Positions 11,549-23,296 of a DNA stretch of 64,000 nt are shown here, piece after piece. Source of the stretch: Clitoria ternatea (lineage: Eukaryota > Streptophyta > Magnoliopsida > Fabales > Fabaceae); assembly GCA_037962975.1 (NCBI GenBank), contig CM075669.1, positions 88,208,001 through 88,272,000 on the forward strand, read 5' to 3'. The notes under the pieces are model-generated. The model was given only the letters and a program-made list of their open reading frames with translations, was not told the origin of the DNA and searched no databases. Position 1 is the first letter of the stretch. Each line of letters opens with the position of its first letter. The translations under genes were made by a program, and so were the position numbers.

Positions 11549-13489
11549 ATGGAAATTAACATGGGACACAGTAATTGTGATATAGGGGTGACTGAATTAA
11601 AGAAGATATTGCACCTCAAGGCTAGGAAGGTCAATACTGACAGTTTACAAGCACTAGGGAAAAAACTGAGCTTGACACAAAAGATGACTTTCGCAAGGAA
11701 GTATGGGAAGATCCTGAAACTCTTGGAGGTAGACGTCCAAACAGAAGCCATCACAGCTTTGGCACAATTCTATGACCCACCTCTCCGCTGTTTCACTTTC
11801 CAAGACTTTCAACTGGCACCATCTTTAGAAGAATTTGAACAAATATTGGGTATGCCAATAGAGGGACAGATTCCTTATCGCCATTTGGACCATCATGCGT
11901 CAATCATTTCTGTCGCTCGTATTTTGAAGGTCCATCCTGAAGTGTTAAGAGGAGTACAAATGAACAGAAACCAGATTCCCGGATTTACTAGGGAATTTCT
12001 GGAGAAGCACATGCATGTCCTGGCAGAAAGGGAAGAATGGGAAGCTTTCATTGATACCTTGGCTCTCACTATTTACGGAGTTATCTTATTCCCTAACTTA
12101 GACAACTACGTAGATTATGATGCTATAGGTGTCTTCACCGCTCGCAAGCACAGAATGGAAAATCCCGTCACAGCAGTGTTGGCCAATGTCTATTGCACCT
12201 TGGATTTCTGCCATACCCAAGGAGGAAAGAGGATTATTTGTTGTTTGCCTGTTCTATATGTGTGGCTCACATCCCACGCTTTTCATCAACTATGCAAAGC
12301 CGAGTGTCCCATCTCTGATTTGAAATTGTGTCAGCTGACAACTAAGAATGGGCGTGAATGGGCTAATCACCTTGTAGGCCTTACAGCAGAAAAGGTGAGA
12401 TGGTGTCCTCAATGGCTAGAAGTTAAGTCCATCATTTATAGCTGTGGAGGATATCCAAATGTTCCTCTAATGGGGACACAAGGCTGCATCAATTATAATC
12501 CTGTTATTGCTAAGCGGCAGTTGGCTTATCCTCTACTTGGGCCGCCGGACGAAGCACTACTTACTCTTTTCGTTCTGTACTATGCGAATGGGAATTACAC
12601 CTCCACTATTCGGGACATAGCCAATGCCTGGAAGAAGGTCCATAGGATGGGCAAAGAACTGGGAGCACGAAGCCACGCTGTGAGAGTTGAATACTTAGAT
12701 TGGGTGGTGAACAGAGTCTCCATCGTGAAATTGCCTTTCAAGAGCCCTTCATACCAACCCGAGGACACAGTTCCTCCGCCGTGCATTGTGGAGGACAAGG
12801 TTACCATATCGCTGAAAGCCCTAGTAGAAGAGCTAAAGGCAAGGAATCAAAAACTGGAAGAAGATCTCTTGAAATGCCAACAAGAATGCGCCCTCCATAG
12901 GAAAGAGAACTCCGAAGGAAGACATGCTATGGAAGAAATGCGGAAAAAGAGAAAGATTGACGAAGATTACAGAATAAAACAAGATCAATGCCTTCGGGCG
13001 GCCAATTCGCAACTAAAGATGAAGGGTCAGCAGAGTGACGCTGTATTGGCCGAAAAACAAATTTTAAAGGACATGCTGGTACAATCCAAGGAGAAGGGAA
13101 AGGAGGCTTTGATGCAAAAAGAAATGCTACAAACCCAAGTCCACAAATTGGAGCAACAGCTTGATGAAACGATGAGAGCTTATGAGCAAGAAATACATGC
13201 CGAACAGAAGAAAACCCTTGACGCCGAACGCCGCTGCCAAGAAGCCACACGAGCTTTGGGGACAGAGTTAGCTCAACGGGATGAAGTCATTCATTTATGG
13301 ATGGACCGTTTTGCCAAGTTGGCATACCTATCCAATGGAATCTTGGAAGATTTTCCCTCAATGTTAAAGCAGGCCGAAGGCATGGTCAATCCCCTATCCA
13401 CCCCAAAGGAGATATCATCATTTTTGAACTATTGTCAAGAAAGACTTTGCAAAATGAAAGTCATGATTGCCCAAGCTAGGAATGGCTGA
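11549..13489 (+). CDS. Ogre ORF1 protein (DUF7745/plant-mobile-domain-like, coiled-coil C-terminus), intact
   Basis: This 646-aa open frame lies upstream of gag, where Ogre elements carry their extra ORF; its function is not established. Residues about 50-400 form a conserved globular region. It includes YDPPLRCFTFQDFQLAP, LGMPIEGQIPYRHL, an IYGVILFPN segment and GTQGCINYNP, a pattern I associate with legume proteins annotated DUF7745. Residues about 420-600 are rich in Glu, Lys, Gln and Leu with heptad-like spacing, consistent with a long coiled coil. No transmembrane or signal segment is seen. The first ATG at 11549 gives an uninterrupted frame, while gag and pol of the same copy are broken. 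Gag starts 313 bp downstream in another frame. Confidence 0.88.
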   Translation: MEINMGHSNCDIGVTELKKILHLKARKVNTDSLQALGKKLSLTQKMTFARKYGKILKLLEVDVQTEAITALAQFYDPPLRCFTFQDFQLAPSLEEFEQILGMPIEGQIPYRHLDHHASIISVARILKVHPEVLRGVQMNRNQIPGFTREFLEKHMHVLAEREEWEAFIDTLALTIYGVILFPNLDNYVDYDAIGVFTARKHRMENPVTAVLANVYCTLDFCHTQGGKRIICCLPVLYVWLTSHAFHQLCKAECPISDLKLCQLTTKNGREWANHLVGLTAEKVRWCPQWLEVKSIIYSCGGYPNVPLMGTQGCINYNPVIAKRQLAYPLLGPPDEALLTLFVLYYANGNYTSTIRDIANAWKKVHRMGKELGARSHAVRVEYLDWVVNRVSIVKLPFKSPSYQPEDTVPPPCIVEDKVTISLKALVEELKARNQKLEEDLLKCQQECALHRKENSEGRHAMEEMRKKRKIDEDYRIKQDQCLRAANSQLKMKGQQSDAVLAEKQILKDMLVQSKEKGKEALMQKEMLQTQVHKLEQQLDETMRAYEQEIHAEQKKTLDAERRCQEATRALGTELAQRDEVIHLWMDRFAKLAYLSNGILEDFPSMLKQAEGMVNPLSTPKEISSFLNYCQERLCKMKVMIAQARNG

Positions 13490-13802
13490 ATATTGTAACC
13501 GTATCTTTCAAGTAACATTGTACCTTTACAGATGAATGGGATGATGAATTAATGTGCCTTCACAGTTTGTCTCATGTTAATTTCCAATATACTGTTATAC
13601 TAAGTACTTTTGAACGCGACGTTCTGGGGAAAGGTCAAGGAATACGTGGCAAATTCAGAATCGTATCCCGCGAATGCCCATTTATTTTTTTATTCTTCTT
13701 TTATCTTCTTTAACTGTTCCCTCTATTTTTCTAACCATTTGTCGTGATTCCTTAGACGCTACGGGTAAGCATCCCTACGCGACCAGGCTCAGAAAGAAAC
13801 TC

Positions 13803-16800
13803 ATGGCCGAAATAGAGCAAGAGAATGAAAACCTGCGAGCTGAGGTTAATCAATTGAAAGAACAAATGGCTGAAATGGCCAAGATGTTTGAAAGAAGGAT
13901 CGCAGAAAGGGATTCTTTAGCAGAAGTTGAAAATGCTAGGCAGCAATCTCCCGTTCTCCAACACGCTCAAGGTCATGCTGGGGAACCAAGCTCAAATCTT
14001 GCAGGGCCTACTGTTACCGTTCGCCTTAGTAAGCCGAACCCTGCTCACGTTCAACAACACTCTTTTGTTGATAAAGAAGGGAATGTTGTACCCTTCCCAC
14101 AGTATGGGTTACCCCCAGGCTATTTCCCACCACTCTAAGAAGAGCCAGATTATCAGGAAACAATCCTTCACGCGGCTCAACCGAACATCCCACCTGTCCG
14201 AAATCCTCAAGCGATTCCGGTCCATACACAGGCTGAACAACCACAAGCTGCCCAAGCCACAGCTGGACACCAAGCCTCAATTCTGAATGAGAGCCCGGCA
14301 CATGTTGACCGACCAGTCAAGAGTGCTAGTCACTATGTCGTCACAGGACCAAGTACTACCACTGCTGCTACCCAGGAAGGAAGATTAGAGTTCTTGGAAA
14401 GGCGATTAAGGGAAATGGATGGGAGGAATCGATTTGGATTAGGCAGTGCTGCACAACTCTGCCTAATTCCTGACGTTGTTATTCCTCCCAAATTCAAAAT
14501 ACCTGAATTTGATAAGTATCGGGGGCTAACATGTCCGAGAAACCATCTTACCATGTACTGCCGGAAGATGGCTTCGCATGCTTCCAACGACTCTCTGCTC
14601 ATCCATTGTTTTCAAGATAGTTTGGCTGGAGTGCCTCTAACCTGGTATAACCATCTTGAACGTTCTCGTATACACTGTTGGGAGGATCTATCAGATGCTT
14701 TCATGCAGCAGTATAAGTACAATTTGGACATGGCGCCGGACAGAGTACAATTGCAGAACATGTCCAAGAAAGACAACGAGACATTCAAAGAATACGCCCA
14801 ACGGTGGCGCGAAGTAGCAGCGCAAGTTGACCCACCTTTGTCTGAGAAAGAGGTGATCTCGACATTTATTGACACACTCCAATCGCCATTCTATGACAAG
14901 ATGATCGGAAGTATTTCCTCCCATTTCTCCGATATCGTCACTATCGGAGAAAGAATAGAAAATAGCCTCCGAACAGGGAAGATCGCCCGAGGCCCAGCTG
15001 GGGTTAATACAGCAAGAAGACCCTCCCATGTGGAAGGAAAGAGAAGAGAGGGAGAGACTAATCTGATCTCCCATAATCAGGGAAGAAACCAGCCGAGGCC
15101 ACCCACCCCGGTCGCCTTTCCATCAACCTATCATAATACACCACATCCATATGTGGCCGCCGTTCAAACACCACATCCACCACATTTCCGCCCACCTGTC
15201 ATGCGACCGCCTGCACCACTACAGGCACCATATCAACCACCACAAGCTCCGTACCAGCAGCCACAAATGAACCCGCCGAATCCAAATCAGAGAAGGCAAA
15301 ACAACGACCGTGCCCCACCGCAATTTGATCCAATTCCCATCACTTACACAGAGCTTCTCCCTTACCTCATCGAAAACACGATGGTAGTACCCTGCCCTCT
15401 AAAGCCACTTCAGCCGCCGTATCCTAGAGGGTATGACCCGAACGCACGGTGTGATTACCACGCCGGTGCACCGGGACATTCTACTGAGAACTGCTTGGCA
15501 CTGAAATTTAAGGTAAGGGACCTCATTCGGGCCGACTGGATAAGCTTCAAAGAAGGGAGCCCAAGCGTGACAACTAATCCCCTTCCAAACCATAAAGGAT
15601 CGGATGTCAACGCTATAGAAGGGGATGAAGAATGCATTTCCAAAGTAGAAGACATCCAGATGCCTTTGGAAACAATACACTCCCATATGCTGAAGATGGG
15701 ATTAATAGAAGGGTCGTGGGGTAAAGAGCATAATGACCTCCAGTCCGTAAAACGAAGGGACTTCCAGGAAACCCTTCAAAGACTCATGAATGCTCGAGTC
15801 GTAGAGGTCTGTAGGCACCGTGAAGGACAAATAAATGTGGTACAGGAACAGGGTAAGGCACGAGTTCCGAAACCCCTGGTCGTATACTATAACAAGGATA
15901 CGCCAGCAGCTTCGGCTCCTGCCAAGACTGTCTTCACAGTAAGGGCACCAACCCCTTTCCCCTTCCAAAGTTCCCACGCTATGCCATGGAGGTACAATAC
16001 AGATGTGGTCGTCACCAATCCAGAGGCGGTCAACTCCATACCATCCTCCTCTATTACAAATATAACCGGAGTGGGAAGAATGACACGGAGTGGAAGGATA
16101 TATACACCACCTGAGCCCAAGCAAGGCAAGACTACCGGAGAAGGAAAAACTGGAAAAGAAGTAGCCTCTGGCAAAACAAAGGGGGCTGTGACTGAAGAGG
16201 AAGCCCAGGAATTCCTGAAGTTTATTCGCCATAGTGACTACCAGGTGTTGGACCAATTGAACCATACCCCTGTGAAAATTTCCCTGTTGTCTTTGCTAAT
16301 AAGTTCTGAACCACATCAAAACTCGTTGATGAAGGTGTTGAGCGAGGCGCACGTGAAGCATGATTTACCCGTTGAACAATTTGGGGGCATAGTAGGGCAG
16401 ATCGTTGCCAATAATTACTTGACCTTTACAGATGAGGAAGTACCTATCGAAGGAAGGGGGCACAACAAAGCCCTCCAAATTTCTGTGAAATGTCAGGATT
16501 ATATCCTGGCAAAAGTACTTGTGGATAATGGATCTTCTCTAAACGTCATGCCAAAATCCACGTTGGCAAAATTGCCTTTCGATGGAACATACATGAGGCC
16601 TAGCTCTATGGTTGTGCGGGCTTTTGATGGGACACGTAAGGAAGTCGTTGGAGAAATTGAATTGCCTATACAAGTCGGGCCCTGTACTTTCCAGGTACTC
16701 TTCCAAGTAATGGATATTGCGCCCGCCTACAACTGTTTATTAGGGCGACCGTGGATCCATTCGGCAGGGGTGGTCCCCTCCACGCTGCACCAAAGACTAA

Positions 16801-17377
16801 AATTCATCATCGACAACAAGTTGGTGACTGTTTCTAGGGAAGAGGACCTTTTGGTCAGCAAACCCAAATCCGCTCCATACATCGAGGCCGCCGAGGAAGC
16901 CCTCAAAACATCCTTCCAAGCCTTGGAGATTGCCAATGCAACAAGCATTGTGAAAATGTCTTTCCCCAACGTACCTCTAATGGTGACGCTGAACATGTTG
17001 CGAAAGGGGTACCAACCCGGAAAAGGATTAGGGCGGGATTTAGAAGGCATAACCTAACCGGTGAGTCTCCCGGAGAATAAAAACAGATATGGTTTGGGAT
17101 ATAAGCCCACTGTGATGGATAAGAAAAGGGTTGAAGGGGAAAAGAAGGGGAGGAGAGCTGCTCGCCTTACTGGTCAAGAGATCAACACTGCAAGAATCCC
17201 TATCTGCGATCTCTATCAGAGCTTTAAGAGCGCCGGAGTGATATATCCAGATCAAGTTGCCATGGTGGAGAATGAGTCTGACCTCAATGTGGAGCTGGTA
17301 TATGCTTGCCATCCAGATCAAGAGCTGAGCAATTGGGAAGTCATGGAGTTCCCTACAACCATTAACGTTCTATCAGA
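13803..17377 (+). pseudogene. Ogre gag-protease (exon 1), two nonsense codons
   Basis: One reading frame encodes gag and protease. I favour the ATG at 13803 because it opens a Glu/Leu-rich coiled-coil N-terminus; an in-frame ATG at 13674 would add a hydrophobic stretch that looks like leader. The gag capsid-like region is at about 14480-14990, followed by a Pro-rich linker at 15100-15330. A knuckle of C-x2-H-x5-H-x4-C spacing lies at about 15450-15495. The protease active site is VDNGSS (16521-16538), with ILGR-like LLGRPW downstream. A G-patch-like segment (GYQPGKGLG) ends near 17035. TAA stops at 14136-14138 and 17055-17057 interrupt the frame, but flanking sequence stays in phase. Exon 1 runs to 17377, where a splice donor begins. 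Confidence 0.9.
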
Positions 17378-17593
17378 GTAATCACTGTATTTCATAATTT
17401 GGTGGTCCCCTTGCTATGCCCAAGGCTCCGGGACCCATTTTGTAATAAGGGCAAAACTTGTTTATTTTATTTTCGAAAATCAATGGACACATTTTTATTC
17501 CCCATCACCTCATCTTTGTGTATTCTCTGTTTCTTAAACCTTTCACTTGCTTGCTTGCTTCTCTTTTCACTTTATAATATAACCTGAATACAG
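17378..17593 (+). other. Ogre pol intron (216 nt, GT-AG)
   Basis: The donor is GTAATC at 17378 and the acceptor TACAG ends at 17593, after a T-rich tract and a possible branch site (taacctgaa). Exon 1 ends with two bases (GA) and exon 2 begins with A at 17594. Splicing would therefore make a Glu codon and join protease to RT in phase. Unspliced RNA meets TAA at 17379, formed by the donor itself. An intron at this place is established for Ogre elements; its use in this copy is inferred. Confidence 0.8.
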
Positions 17594-20500
17594 ATCCAAA
17601 AATGATTTCCCTAAGAACGATGAAAACCTGGATTTATTTCATGACCCTATTTATCCAAATGATTGCGTCTACGAGGAAAGTGAGGAAGACTTTGGACCCT
17701 CATCTGAATTGACGAGATTATTGGAACAAGAGGATAAGGAGATCCGCCCACATCGGGAGGAAATTAAAATCATCAACCTTGGAGGTGAAGGAGAAGATAA
17801 AATGATCAAGATAGGAACCTGCCTGAGTAAAAACCAGCAAGATGAATTGATTGAACTGCTACGGGAATTTCGGGATGTGTTCGCTTGGTCATATCAAGAT
17901 ATGCCAGGGTTGGATAACAGCATAGTGGAACATAGATTGCCTCTGAAACCAGAGTGTCCACCAATTAAGCAAAAGCTGCGAAGAATGAAACCGGAAATGC
18001 TTCTCAAGATCAAGGAAGAGGTCAAAAAAAAATTCGAAGCCGGTTTCTTGGCCGTAGCCAAATATCCACAATGGGTAGCCAACATAGTCCCGGTCCCAAA
18101 GAAGGATGGAAAAGTGCGGATGTGTGTGGACTATCGAGATCTAAACAGGGCCAGCCCTAAAGATGATTTTCCTCTTCCACATATTGACATGTTGGTTGAT
18201 AACACAACCCAGCACTCCATTTTCTCTTTCATGGATGGTTTCTCCGGGTACAATCAGATTAAAATGGCGCCCGAAGACATGGAAAAAACCACGTTCGTTA
18301 CTTTGTGGGGTACTTTCTGTTACAAAGTAATGTCCTTTGGTTTGAAGAACGCAGGGGCAACTTATCAGAGAGCAATGGTCACTTTATTCCACGATATGAT
18401 GCACAAGGAAATAGAGGTCTATGTGGATGACATCATTGCAAAATCCAGAACCGAGGAAGATCATGTCCGCGACTTGAGGAAATTGTTTGAACGGTTGAGA
18501 AGGTTTAAGCTTAGATTGAATCCTACCAAGTGCACGTTTGGCGCAAGGTCAGGCAAACTGTTGGGTTTCATTGTAAGCAAGAAAGGAATTGAAGTGGATC
18601 CCGACAAGGTCAGGGCAATCCTAGAAATGCCACCTCCTTGCACAGAAAAAGAAGTCAGGGGGTTCTTAGGAAGATTAAACTACATCGCTTGATTTATCTC
18701 ATAATTGACATCGACCTGCGAGCCGATCTTCAAGTTACTCCGTAAGAACCAACCGGGGCAATGGAATGAGGACTGCCAAACAGCTTTTGAGAAGATTAAG
18801 CAGTACTTGAAAGAACCACCAATATTGGTACCACCAACCCCTGGGAGACCACTGATTTTATACATGACGGTACTGGATGAGTCCATGGGCTGCGTATTGG
18901 GTCAGCACGATGAAACAGGAAAGAAAGAACATGCCATATATTACCTAAGCAAAAAGTTCACTGATTGTGAAATGCGATACTCCGCATTAGAACGAACTTG
19001 TTGCGCGTTAGCATGGGCTGCGAAGCGTTTAAGGCAATACATGTTAAGTCACACTACCTGGCTAGTCTCTAAGATGGATCCTATCAAGTACATCTTTGAG
19101 AAGCCAGCCCTGACCGGAAGGATTGCTCGATGGCAAGTGCTGCTAACTGAGTACGACATAACATATGTCACTCAGAAAGCCATAAAAGGAAGCGCTTTGG
19201 CTGACTACCTAGCCCATCAACCCATAAGTGATTACCAACCAATACTGTTCGACTTCCCAGATGAGGATATTTTAGCATTGTCCGACGAAGAAGAAGGCGG
19301 TAACAAGGACAAATGGATTTTAAGATTCGATGGAGCTTCTAATGCTTTGGGACATGGAATCGGAGCCATTTTGATTTCACCAAAGAAAGAGTTCATACCT
19401 GTCTGTGCCAGGCTATGTTTCGATTGTACCAACAATGTCGCTGAATATGAGGCGTGCTCCTTAGGGATCCAAGCGGCATTGGATATGAAAGTAAGAACAC
19501 TGGAAGTCTACGGAGACTCTGCTTTAGTCGTCCACCAGTTGAAAGGTGAGTGGGAAACCAGAGATAGCAAGCTTCTCCGCTATCACGCCCACATTATGGA
19601 AATAATCAGAGATTTCGAAGAGATTTCTTTTCATCATGTTCCTCGGGAAGATAATCAAATGGCTGACGCTTTGGCCACTCTTGCTTCAATGTTCAAAGTA
19701 AACAATGACTATGACGTACCCCTCATCGAGGTAGAAAGGCGTCACGAGCCCGCATACTGCCAAGTAGTCGAAGAACAGTCGGATGGAAAACCTTGGTATC
19801 ATGACATTAAGAGGTATATCCAGAGGCAAGAATACCCTGACAATGCCACAGAAAATGACAAGAGAACCCTGCGACGGCTCGCCATGGGGTTTTTCTTAAA
19901 TGGAGACGTGCTTTACAAAAGAAACTATGATTCTATCCTTCTTCGCTGTGTTGATACCGCTGAAGCAAATAGAATCATGAGGGATATCCACGAGGGATCT
20001 TTCGGAACCCACATCAATGGGCATGCCATGTCAAGGAAAATCTTAAGGGCTGGTTATTTTTGGATGACCATGGAAGCAGACTGCTTCGCCTATGCTCGGA
20101 GATGTCATAAGTGCCAAATATATGCTGATCACATTCACGCCCCCCCGTCATCTCTAAATGTCTTGTCAGCACCATGGCCTTTTTCGATGTGGGGCATGGA
20201 TGTCATTGGTCCCATTGAACCAAAGGCTTCAAACGGCCATCGTTTCATTTTAGTCGCCATTGATTACTTCACAAAATGGGTGGAAGCAGCTTCATATACT
20301 AATGTAACCAAAGGTGTTGTTGTTAAATTCGTCAAGCGTGAGTTGATATGTCGGTACGGCCTACCGAGTCAAATCATCACAGACAATGGTACAAACCTGA
20401 ACAACAAAATGATGAAGGAGCTTTGTGAGAGCTTTAAGATCTCCCACCATAATTCTTCTCCATACCGCCTAAAAATGAATGGGGCAGTCAAGGCAGCGAA

Positions 20501-21041
20501 CAAGAATATCAAGAAGATAATACAGAAAATGGTGATAACCTATAAAGACTGGAACGAAATGCTTCCTTTTGCTCTGCACGGTTATCGTACCTCAGTCCGG
20601 ACCTCGACTGGGGCAACTCCATTCTCTTTAGTTTATGGCATGGAAGCAGTCCTGCCTTTTGAAGTGGAGATTCCTTCCCTCCGAGTAATCATGGAAGCCG
20701 AATTGGTTGAGGCCGAATGGATCCAGACTCGACATGACCAATTAAATCTGATTGATAGTAAGAGACTGACTGCCCTCTGCCATGGTCAGTTATATCAAAG
20801 GCGTATGAAGCGAGCATTTGAAAAGAAAGTACGACCCCGACAGTTCCAAGAGGGAGACTTGGTGCTCAAGAAGGTTTTGTCAATGCATAAAGATCACCGA
20901 GGCAAATGGACTCCTAACTATGAAGGGCCGTATGTCGTGAAGAAAGCTTTTTCCGGAGGTGCTCTCATACTCACCAACATGGATGGGGAAGATCTACCAA
21001 TGCTTATAAACGCAGATGCAGTGAGAAGATACTACGTGTAA
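17594..21041 (+). pseudogene. Ogre pol exon 2: RT, RNase H, archaeal-type RNase H, integrase; broken
   Basis: An acidic linker (17594-17820) precedes RT, with FMDGFSGYNQIKMA and the YVDD catalytic box at 18420-18431. Stops TGA (18690) and TAA (18702) fall at the RT/RNase H boundary. The frame continues through RNase H (about 18710-19200) and a second, archaeal-type RNase H (19310-19690) with its FDG, AEYEA, YGDSA and DNQMADALA sites. The integrase has an HHCC zinc site ending CHKC, Asp at 20199-20201 and Asp at 20382-20384. The third catalytic position, codon 20490-20492, is AAG (Lys) where Glu is expected. A GPY/F module (NYEGPYVV) precedes the stop at 21039. Dual RNase H marks the Tat lineage. 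Confidence 0.93.
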
Positions 21042-21951
21042 AAAAAAAAAAGAAAAAAAAAAGAAAAAAAAGAGAGGCTCGCTAGGTTGAAAACCTGAAA
21101 AGGCGACCTAGGCAAAAGTTAGAGCAATTGATGGGGTTGAAAATCCTAAGAAAGCGGCCCAGACAAATTCACACCCTATAGATTCAACACTGCAATGCCA
21201 ATTTTCCAAATCACAGACAGGGGGATGGGTCTAGAACATCAAAGCCATTGTCAAGTCATGCCCTCGAAAGCAAAATCAGAAGATAAACAGGAAATCATGG
21301 AAAAGACTAGAATTTTGTCGCTCTCATGAAATCGATGGAGGATCTAAAAGGCCTTCCCTTCCATCCTTACCATCAATTCCTCACATCTCGTCATATTTTT
21401 GCATTATTATTGTCACCTGTACATATCTGTTGTTCATAAATAAAAAAATTTTCCTTTCTTCTCACATGTGTTCATGACTAGAATGAATAAACAAGTTTTG
21501 CCTAAAAAGAATTTCTTAAAAGATGATTTTTGAGAAGAATGAAAACACAAAGTTATAGGGAACGAAGTGGACACCGTTGCCAGATCTTACCTCAAGCAAG
21601 CTCAACCAGCTCTGTGAAACAACCTCAATGAAGTCAGAAGTAATAATTATTTTGGCTATGAGTTACTTCAACGCCTGTCGCCAAGGGAGTCCGCCTGTAA
21701 GTTTTTAATTAGTTTTGTGTTTCTCTGTTAAAGGATGGCCGGAAACCATGATCCCCGAAATGTGTAGTTACCCAACTCTCTCCTTAGCAGACCTTCGACA
21801 TGTCCGCAGTAAACCCCAAGTCCATTCTCTTTCACCCAAAGGGGTATTACCCTGAATCACCAAATTTTCTCCCCCAGTGGAACCATAATCGCCAAAAACT
21901 ACACTTCCCAAATCCTTCCCCAGTGGGACTACACTTCCTAGTCAACCCAAA

Positions 21952-22375
21952 ACTGGGGCATCTCCCCTGATTCTTCTTTTATTCAAGGGGCAGTTCCCCG
22001 AGATTTCATCCAATCATGTCAAACTGGGGCATCTCCCCGGGTTTATTCTTTCATTCAAGGGGCAGTTCCCCAAGATTTCATCCAATCATGTCAAACTGGG
22101 GCATCTCCCCGGGTTTATTCTCTTATTCAAGGGGCAGTTCCCCAAGATTTCATCCAATCATGTTAAACTGGGGCATCTCCCCGGGTTTATTCTCTTATTC
22201 AAGGGGCAGTTCCCCGAGATTTCATCCAATCATGTCAAACTGGGGCATCTCCCCGGGTTTATTCTTTCATTCAAGGGGCAGTTCCCCAAGATTTAATCCA
22301 CAGTCATGTCAAACTGGGGCATCTCCTCGGGTGTATTCTCTCAATCAAGGGGCAGTTCCCCAAGAACCCGTAGTC
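21952..22375 (+). repeat. 72-bp minisatellite in Ogre 3' UTR, about six copies
   Basis: The unit contains aactggggcatctccccggg, ttcaaggggcagttcccc and gatttcatccaatcatgtc. Full copies start near 22016, 22088, 22160, 22232 and 22304, with a partial one before. The unit length is a multiple of three, so one frame stays open for 137 codons. Confidence 0.9.
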
Positions 22376-22529
22376 ATGGCAACCGAGGGTCAACCCCAAC
22401 CTTTACATTTCCTGCCAACAGTGAGTTAATTCAGACGAGACGTCCTGTTAGCTCCCTCAACCTTCACATTTCCTGTCAACAGTGAGCTAATTCGGACGAG
22501 ACGTCCTGTTAGTTCCCCCAATCTTTATC

Positions 22530-22890
22530 TTCCTGTCGCCGATCAAATGGCACCTTTACTTTCCTGTCGCCGATCAAATGGCACCTTTACTTTCCTGTCG
22601 CCGATCAAATGGCACACCTTTACTTTCCTGTCGCCGATCAAATGGCACCTTTACTTTCCTGTCACCGATCAAATGGCACCTTTACTTTCCTGTCGCCGAT
22701 CAAATGGCACCTTTACTTTCCTGTCGCCGATCACATGGCACCTTTACTTTCCTGTCGCCGATCAAATGGCACCTTTACTTTCCTGTCGCCGATCAAATGG
22801 CACCTTTACTTTCCTGTCGCCGATCAAATGGCACCCCTTTACTTTCCTGTCGCCGATCAAATGGCACCTTTACTTTCCTGTCATCAAACA
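22530..22890 (+). repeat. 31-bp minisatellite in Ogre 3' UTR, about eleven copies
   Basis: The unit contains cctgtcgccgatcaaatggc and acctttactttc. Copies are nearly identical, with one or two small insertions near 22615 and 22835, then decay to 22970. Because 31 is not a multiple of three and the unit lacks stops, all three plus frames are open, giving three overlapping ORFs that are not genes. Confidence 0.92.
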
Positions 22891-23284
22891 AATGGCATCC
22901 TTTTACCTTTCAGTCACCAAAGAAGGCACCCTTTTTCTCCCGGTCGCTGAATGAGGCACCCTTCTACTTCATGTCATTCAAAGGATAATTCCCAGTTAAC
23001 CGCTTCTTGCTAAAAAAAAGAGCACTGCTTCACTTCTTTTTTCCAGATTTTTTTAAAAAAAAAAGAAAAGAAAAAGAAAAAGAAGAAGAAGAGAAAAGTG
23101 AAACGGAAGAGGAAAATGCTCGTCTTTAAAGAAGAAAGGTCACACTGACTAGTGATTGCCCGCACCATCAGTCGCTATACCGATCAAGAAGTCCCACTTG
23201 GCCCCCTGCATCGGTGTTCATATCTTTACTTCCTTTTCACTTCAAAACACAGAAGCTTCGTGTTTCTTTTGTGAAAAAGAAGTA

Positions 23285-23296
23285 AAGAGGGGCATC
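23285..23296 (+). other. Ogre polypurine tract
   Basis: The purine-rich aagaggggcatc directly precedes the 3' LTR start TGTGAACACC, the place used to prime plus-strand DNA synthesis. Confidence 0.75.

Larger units (their letters stand above)
21042..23284 (+). other. Ogre 3' untranslated region
   Basis: This non-coding DNA lies between the pol stop and the PPT. It opens with an A-rich tract (21041-21073), then holds two minisatellites, two GACGTC-like motifs (about 22434-22450 and 22494-22510) and a purine-rich tract (about 23048-23110). Variable tandem repeats in the 3' UTR are known for Ogre-type elements. ORFs of up to 137 aa here are products of the repeats. Confidence 0.85.

Noticed and set aside
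11549..11754. Host gene starting at 11549 based on the intact 646-codon ORF
   Set aside because: Its position between an Ogre PBS and gag, inside elements with matching LTRs and TSD, makes it the element's ORF1.
15702..16265. 187-codon minus-strand ORF
   Set aside because: It is antisense to the Ogre gag-protease frame and has no independent similarity.
22016..22988. Overlapping ORFs of 113-137 codons on the plus strand
   Set aside because: They are translations of the 72-bp and 31-bp minisatellites in the Ogre 3' UTR, open in several frames because the units lack stops. They are not genes.
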